The notes under the pieces were generated by a model that saw only the letters and a list, made by a program, of their open reading frames with translations, ran no database searches and had not been told where the DNA came from. Shown here piece after piece: positions 23,479 through 26,990 of a stretch of DNA of 26,990 nucleotides. How positions within the stretch are numbered: the first letter of the stretch is position 1; every line of letters begins with the position of its first letter. Source of the stretch: an uncultured Atopobium sp. (GTDB lineage: Bacteria; Actinomycetota; Coriobacteriia; Coriobacteriales; Atopobiaceae); the NCBI GenBank assembly GCA_938041635.1, contig CALIAD010000048.1:1-26990 (forward strand). Reading direction: 5' to 3'. The position numbers were made by a program, and so were the translations under genes.

Positions 23479-25194
23479 TTGAAGCACTGGATGCGCATGT
23501 CTTCTTTGTATGCACCAACACTCAAAGAAGACCCAGCTGAGGCTGTACTTGCAAGTCACCGCCTGCTCCTTCGTGCTGGCATGATCAGAAAGACCGCTGC
23601 GGGTCTTTACTCTTATCTGCCACTTGCATGGCGCTCTCTTTTAAAGATTGAGGCCATCATTCGCGATGAGATGGACGGTATTGGTGCTCAGGAGATTCTT
23701 GTTCCTATTATGACCCCTGCTGAGCTCTGGGAAGAGTCTGGTCGTTGGGATGTTTATGGCGACGAGCTTATGCGTATGCGCGACCGTCATGATCGTCAGT
23801 TTGCTCTTGGTCCAACTCACGAGGAAACCTTCACAGACCTTATTAGAAATGAGCTCAAAAGCTATAAGCAGCTTCCTTTAACGCTCTATCAGATTCAGGA
23901 TAAGTTCCGTGACGAGCGTCGTCCACGTTTTGGTCTTATGCGCGGCCGTGAGTTCATTATGAAAGATGGATATTCCTTCTCGGCAAATCAAGAGTCGCTG
24001 CAAGAATGCTATGACCAGGAGAAAGTTGCTTACCAGAACGTTTGTGATCGCACACGTCTTAAGGCTCTGCAGGTAGTTGCAGACTCTGGTCAGATTGGTG
24101 GAGACACCTCTGTTGAGTTTATGGCACTGGCAGAGGCTGGCGAGGCAAGCCTGGTCTATTGCGATTGCGGCTATGCTGCAGATACTGAGGCAGCAGCTGC
24201 AAAGATCAACGTAGAAGAGCGTGAGTCTGGCAAGATGTGTGAGATTCACACTCCTGGCATTGGCTCCATTGATGATGTTGCTGAGTTTCTTCACGTTTCA
24301 CCAGCAGCAACTCGCAAGGCTCTTGCACTTGTTGACGGAAACGGTAAGCCAGTTGTGTGCTTTGTTCCAGGTACTCATGAGCTCAATGAGGTTAAGGCTG
24401 AGCACGTCTTTGGTGACTATCACATGATGACCGATGAAGAACTTGAAGAGTATGGTCTCATCAAGGGCTTCATTGGACCTGTTGGTCTACCTGAGGGTAT
24501 CCGCGTTGTTGGAGACCTCTCTCTTGAGGATACTCAGTGGTGGCTCTGCGGTGCTAACAAGGTAGACTACCACCTTGATCACGTTGAGCTTGGTCGTGAC
24601 TTTGAGATTAACGAGTGGAAAGACCTTGTCACTTCTCAGGAGGGCGATATTTGCCCTGAGTGTGGACTTCCTCTGCATACCGCTCGTGGTATTGAGGTTG
24701 GCCAGGTCTTCCAGCTTGGCACCAAGTACTCTTCAGCTCTTAATGCCACCTTCACAGACGAAAACGGCGAGGACAAGCCTCTGGTTATGGGCTGCTACGG
24801 CATTGGTGTTTCCAGGCTGCTTGCTGCTGTTGTTGAGCAATACAATGACGAGAAGGGCATCAAGTGGCCAGTCTCTGTTGCTCCTTATGAGGTTTCTGTT
24901 CTTTGTCTCTCTGACAAAGACCCAAAGATTTGGAATGCAGCAGGTTCTGTAGCTGACGCATGCATTGCTGCTGGTCTTGAGACTGTTGTTGATGATCGTG
25001 CAGAGCGTCCTGGTGTTAAGTTTGCAGATGCAGATCTTATTGGCTTCCCATGGCAGGTTATTGTGGGCAAGAAGGGCGTTGCTAACGGAATCGCAGAAGT
25101 CAAAGAACGCGCTACCGGTGAGCGCTTTGAGGTTGCCCTTGATGAGGTTGGATCTTGGTTGGCAGAGAAGATTCTTCCAGAGCGTGAGCTTTAA
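23479..25194 (+). CDS. proS: Prolyl-tRNA synthetase, bacterial type with editing domain
   Basis: ProRS charges tRNA-Pro. The 571-residue length and layout match the bacterial form: class II motifs (GLYSYLPLAWRSLLKIE, motif 2 around FRDERRPRFGLMRGREFIMKD), and an inserted YbaK-like editing domain at about residues 225-385 that clears Ala-tRNA-Pro. Motif 3 is GCYGIGVSRLLAAVVEQ, and the anticodon-binding domain is C-terminal. The start is TTG 23479, with AAAGGAAA upstream; ATG 23491 is a weaker alternative. It follows ispG after 40 bases, a known neighbourhood (rseP-ispG-proS). AAGTAA/TTACTT at 23437-23458 is a small inverted repeat in the gap. No clear terminator follows. Confidence 0.97.
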   Translation: MKHWMRMSSLYAPTLKEDPAEAVLASHRLLLRAGMIRKTAAGLYSYLPLAWRSLLKIEAIIRDEMDGIGAQEILVPIMTPAELWEESGRWDVYGDELMRMRDRHDRQFALGPTHEETFTDLIRNELKSYKQLPLTLYQIQDKFRDERRPRFGLMRGREFIMKDGYSFSANQESLQECYDQEKVAYQNVCDRTRLKALQVVADSGQIGGDTSVEFMALAEAGEASLVYCDCGYAADTEAAAAKINVEERESGKMCEIHTPGIGSIDDVAEFLHVSPAATRKALALVDGNGKPVVCFVPGTHELNEVKAEHVFGDYHMMTDEELEEYGLIKGFIGPVGLPEGIRVVGDLSLEDTQWWLCGANKVDYHLDHVELGRDFEINEWKDLVTSQEGDICPECGLPLHTARGIEVGQVFQLGTKYSSALNATFTDENGEDKPLVMGCYGIGVSRLLAAVVEQYNDEKGIKWPVSVAPYEVSVLCLSDKDPKIWNAAGSVADACIAAGLETVVDDRAERPGVKFADADLIGFPWQVIVGKKGVANGIAEVKERATGERFEVALDEVGSWLAEKILPEREL

Positions 25195-25242
25195 AATATA
25201 CAACCAATTAGAAAATTGTCGAGAAAAACAGAGCTTTGGTTT

Positions 25243-25250
25243 GCTATAGT
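25243..25250 (+). promoter_or_regulatory. Probable promoter of the tRNA-Ala gene
   Basis: TGCTATAGT (from 25242) is an extended -10 with TATAGT at 25245-25250, ending 18 bases before the tRNA. No good -35 is found at normal spacing, so this is only moderately supported. Confidence 0.45.
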
Positions 25251-25268
25251 ATTTCCCGCACCACGTTC

Positions 25269-25344
25269 GGGGAATTAGCTCAGCTGGGAGAGCGCATGAC
25301 TGGCAGTCATGAGGTCAGGGGTTCGATCCCCCTATTCTCCACCA
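25269..25344 (+). tRNA. tRNA-Ala (GGC anticodon)
   Basis: A full 76-base cloverleaf can be drawn. Acceptor GGGGAAT pairs with ATTCTCC and includes the G3-U70 wobble that marks alanine tRNAs. The anticodon loop is CTGGCAG with anticodon GGC, the T-loop is TTCGATC, and CCA is encoded (25342-25344). Confidence 0.97.
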
Positions 25345-25353
25345 CGCATTCTG

Positions 25354-25379
25354 GCGGCGGCATCAGTCGCCGCTTTTTT
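25354..25379 (+). terminator. Terminator after tRNA-Ala
   Basis: GCGGCG (25354-25359) pairs with CGCCGC (25368-25373) around an eight-base loop, then six T. Confidence 0.85.
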
Positions 25380-25384
25380 CTTAC

Positions 25385-25460
25385 GGGCTCATGGCGCAAC
25401 GGTTAGCGCAGGGGACTCATAATCCCTGGGTTGGGGGTTCAAATCCCTCTGGGCCCACCA
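25385..25460 (+). tRNA. tRNA with CAT anticodon (Met, or Ile2)
   Basis: A full 76-base cloverleaf with encoded CCA. Acceptor GGGCTCA pairs with TGGGCCC, the D-stem is GCGC/GCGC, and the anticodon loop CTCATAA gives CAT. The first acceptor pair is G-C, so it is not an initiator type with a mismatch. Elongator Met and lysidine-modified Ile2 tRNAs share this anticodon. I favour Met but cannot exclude Ile2. Confidence 0.93.
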
Positions 25461-25470
25461 AATACACATG

Positions 25471-25507
25471 TGGCGAGAAACCCTTTGGTTTTCTCGCCAT
25501 TTCTTTT
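25471..25507 (+). terminator. Terminator after the CAT-anticodon tRNA
   Basis: TGGCGAGAAA (25471-25480) pairs with TTTCTCGCCA (25490-25499), followed by TTTCTTTT. Confidence 0.88.
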
Positions 25508-25562
25508 ACCGAAACTCTCTACCGTTCAATGATTCGATTACTTAATTTATATAAAAGACGGG

Positions 25563-25568
25563 TACAAT
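25563..25568 (+). promoter_or_regulatory. Likely -10 element for the first small membrane protein
   Basis: TACAAT (25563-25568) is a good -10, 32 bases before the start codon. The -35 is weak. Confidence 0.45.
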
Positions 25569-25600
25569 AGCCAAAGTGATATTTGATAGATAGGGGATAT

Positions 25601-25978
25601 ATGACTCCTGAGACTCGCAAAATGAAGCTCTTCAGTCTGGCGCTTTTGGTTGACGGACTTTTAGGTCTTGTTAATGTTGCGGTTCTTGTAATTGGTGCTG
25701 GTCCATCAATTGATTCCGCTCTTCTTTTGCTTGCAAGTATGATCTCGCTTCTAACTGGTGGTTATGCAGCTAGAGAGGCTAATGTTCCTAATAGAGCTGT
25801 TGCTGCCTATCCAATGATTTTTGGATCATGCGTTGCATTAGCTGCTATTGTTGTTGGACAGTTGGTACTTAAACCATCTGTTACCTTGCAGTTTATTGAG
25901 CTGTTTGCACTTTTGGCAATGGCCAGCGCTATTGCCCGAGGATCTCATAAAGTTAAAAAGTCTCTTGAGGCAAAGTAA
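25601..25978 (+). CDS. Small four-helix membrane protein, unknown function
   Basis: I do not recognise this 125-residue protein. It has four likely membrane helices, at about residues 10-33, 39-57, 68-90 and 94-112, a short charged N-terminus (TPETRKMK) and a basic tail (RGSHKVKKSLEAK). By the positive-inside rule the tail should be cytoplasmic. ATG 25601 is preceded by AGGGGATA; an upstream in-frame TTG (25583) lacks support. It stands between two tRNA genes beside another small membrane protein of the same build, and the two could be distant relatives. No catalytic motif is visible. Codon use resembles the other genes, giving no sign of recent transfer. Confidence 0.85.
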   Translation: MTPETRKMKLFSLALLVDGLLGLVNVAVLVIGAGPSIDSALLLLASMISLLTGGYAAREANVPNRAVAAYPMIFGSCVALAAIVVGQLVLKPSVTLQFIELFALLAMASAIARGSHKVKKSLEAK

Positions 25979-26046
25979 ATTATTTTATTGTTCTAGCTCC
26001 TCTTGTGTACGTTTTTTCTCTGTGAACTGACTTGTTGGGGGTTTGT

Positions 26047-26454
26047 ATGGATCGTGGAACTAAGTTGATGATGGCGCTTTCCTCTATGCTTGGCGCGCTG
26101 GGCGTTGCTGGAATTGTCATCTTTGCCTTCTCAGTTGGCTATGGTCGTTTCTCTTCAAGCATGATTGTGCTTCTGCTATGCAGCTTAATGGCAGTTTATT
26201 GCTGCTATATTCTTCAGAAATGCATCAGCTTGGCTAAAGACTTTGAGAAAACCCACGGCATTGTCCGTCTTGTTGCTGGTATTGATCTCATTCTTTTTAC
26301 CATTGAATGGGTTTTTGTATCGCAGCTTTCATCTCAGCCTATGGTAATTACGCCACTGATTCTTCAGCTTATCTTCCTGGGAATTATTCTTGTTCAGATG
26401 AATAAAGCTGTGTCTACGTATTCACCTTCAAAAAAGTCAAAAGCTAGAAATTAG
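26047..26454 (+). CDS. Small four-helix membrane protein, unknown function
   Basis: I do not recognise this 135-residue protein. It has four likely membrane helices (about residues 7-29, 34-56, 78-98 and 104-124), a charged cytoplasmic-type loop between helices 2 and 3 (LAKDFEKTHG), and a strongly basic tail (SPSKKSKARN). GGGGG at 26037-26041 serves as ribosome binding site for ATG 26047. The 68-base gap after the preceding membrane protein has no terminator, so the two may be co-transcribed. Organisation resembles its neighbour (four helices, small loops, Lys-rich end), but sequence similarity by eye is weak. Confidence 0.83.
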   Translation: MDRGTKLMMALSSMLGALGVAGIVIFAFSVGYGRFSSSMIVLLLCSLMAVYCCYILQKCISLAKDFEKTHGIVRLVAGIDLILFTIEWVFVSQLSSQPMVITPLILQLIFLGIILVQMNKAVSTYSPSKKSKARN

Positions 26455-26473
26455 CGTCATTGTTTGTTATTAT
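26445..26473 (+). promoter_or_regulatory. Likely promoter of tRNA-Val
   Basis: TAGAAA (26445-26450), a 17-base spacer and TATTAT (26468-26473) lie directly before the tRNA. The -35 overlaps the end of the preceding gene. Confidence 0.5.
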
Positions 26474-26485
26474 TGCAAGTCGTTC

Positions 26486-26560
26486 GGGCGATTGGCTCAG
26501 GGGTAGAGCACTTCCTTCACACGGAAGGGGTCGCTGGTTCAAATCCAGCATCGCCCACCA
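26486..26560 (+). tRNA. tRNA-Val (CAC anticodon)
   Basis: A full 75-base cloverleaf. Acceptor GGGCGAT pairs with ATCGCCC, the anticodon stem CTTCC/GGAAG encloses TTCACAC with anticodon CAC, the T-arm is GCTGG-TTCAAAT-CCAGC, and CCA is encoded. Confidence 0.97.
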
Positions 26561-26569
26561 TAAAAATTT

Positions 26570-26596
26570 AAAGGCCTAGGTAACTGGGCCTTTTTT
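26570..26596 (+). terminator. Terminator after tRNA-Val
   Basis: AAAGGCCTAG (26570-26579) pairs with CTGGGCCTTT (26584-26593) with one wobble around a GTAA tetraloop. The T-run goes to 26596. Confidence 0.9.
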
Positions 26597-26661
26597 GTTA
26601 GTACTTAGTTACAGTAATGACTAATATTCATTGCCAAGCACACATCTTAGAGCTTCCCTTA

Positions 26662-26667
26662 TATACT
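26662..26667 (+). promoter_or_regulatory. Likely -10 element for the last gene
   Basis: TATACT (26662-26667) lies 25 bases before the start codon. No convincing -35 at normal spacing was found. Confidence 0.4.
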
Positions 26668-26691
26668 TGAGCCCTAGGAAAGGGGAGATGT

Positions 26692-26990
26692 ATGACAGAT
26701 TCAACTAACAATTCCAGCGCTCTTAATCCAGTCGAGCAGTTTGATATGTACGTTGCTCACGTTGGCATTAACGCAAGCAATGCGGACGAGGCAGAAAAGA
26801 TTGCAAATCTGTTTACCGCTCTTATGGGACTTCCAACTATTGAGCAGCCACCTTCATTTTTTGCAGGGACCCTGGTAGAGGTCATGAAACAAAATGGCCG
26901 AGGCACAAAGGGTCATATTGGCTTCCATGTTAACAATATTCCTGCTGCCGAGAATTACTTTGCAGGTCGTGGCTTTGAAATCGATGAGTC
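26692..26990 (+). CDS. VOC-domain protein related to the KDPG/KHG aldolase-linked domain (cut by window end)
   Basis: ATG 26692 follows AGGGGAG (26681-26687) and opens a frame that runs off the window with 99 full codons. After about 20 polar residues the sequence reads VAHVGINASNADEAEKIANLFTALMG, then FFAGTLVEVMK, GHIGFHVNNIPAAENYF and GRGFEIDE. This resembles the glyoxalase-like (VOC) module that occurs alone or fused to 2-keto-3-deoxy-6-phosphogluconate / 4-hydroxy-2-oxoglutarate aldolases in anaerobic Gram-positives. Whether an aldolase domain follows cannot be seen. The role would be in hexuronate or sugar-acid use, which is inference. Confidence 0.75.
   Translation, partial: MTDSTNNSSALNPVEQFDMYVAHVGINASNADEAEKIANLFTALMGLPTIEQPPSFFAGTLVEVMKQNGRGTKGHIGFHVNNIPAAENYFAGRGFEIDE

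Noticed and set aside
25201..25268. Terminator after proS
   Set aside because: The only pairing found (CAAT/ATTG near 25206-25218) is four base pairs and has no T-run.
1..26990. CRISPR array, insertion sequence or long direct repeats
   Set aside because: No regularly spaced repeats, transposase or long terminal repeats were seen. The only repeated structures are terminators and tRNAs.

Overview
The window is a 27 kb stretch of bacterial chromosome in which every gene I can support lies on the + strand. Gene content, gene order, mid-40s to 50 % GC and protein features suggest a low-to-mid GC actinomycete of the Coriobacteriia (Atopobium/Lancefieldella/Olsenella type). That placement is inferred from memory of the families, not from a search. 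Nearly everything is core genome. I see no phage, insertion sequence, CRISPR array or toxin-antitoxin pair.

Region 1 (1-6850) holds the 3' end of a signal peptidase I gene and the two-subunit glycyl-tRNA synthetase (glyQ, glyS). Next come a half-length relative of the pyruvate phosphate dikinase (PPDK) regulatory protein and full-length, highly codon-optimised ppdK. Strong terminators follow the regulator-like gene and ppdK. Region 2 (6850-9350) holds separately transcribed units: a dGTPase-like HD hydrolase, ribosomal protein L19 and RNase HII. The first two have clear promoters overlapped by inverted repeats. Region 3 (9350-14640) is a tightly packed DNA-handling operon: yraN, comM, dprA, trmFO and a XerC/D-type recombinase. 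It opens with a hairpin that pairs the whole Shine-Dalgarno sequence of yraN.

Region 4 (14640-25200) is the conserved translation, membrane and isoprenoid cluster: rpsB, tsf, pyrH, frr, uppS, cdsA, dxr, rseP, ispG and proS. dxr and ispG supply isoprenoid precursors, uppS makes the polyprenyl carrier from them, and cdsA makes CDP-diacylglycerol, so lipid synthesis sits beside ribosome and translation-factor genes. rpsB has a structured 150-nt leader. Region 5 (25200-26990) holds three tRNA genes (Ala-GGC, a CAT-anticodon tRNA, Val-CAC), two small four-helix membrane proteins of unknown function, and the start of a VOC-domain protein cut by the window edge.

Nothing here amounts to a clear new system. 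The best leads are the half-size PPDK regulator, a 110-residue insert with a helix-turn-helix look in the site-2 protease, inverted repeats at several promoters or ribosome binding sites, a probably near-leaderless pyrH, and a local GC rise within dxr.
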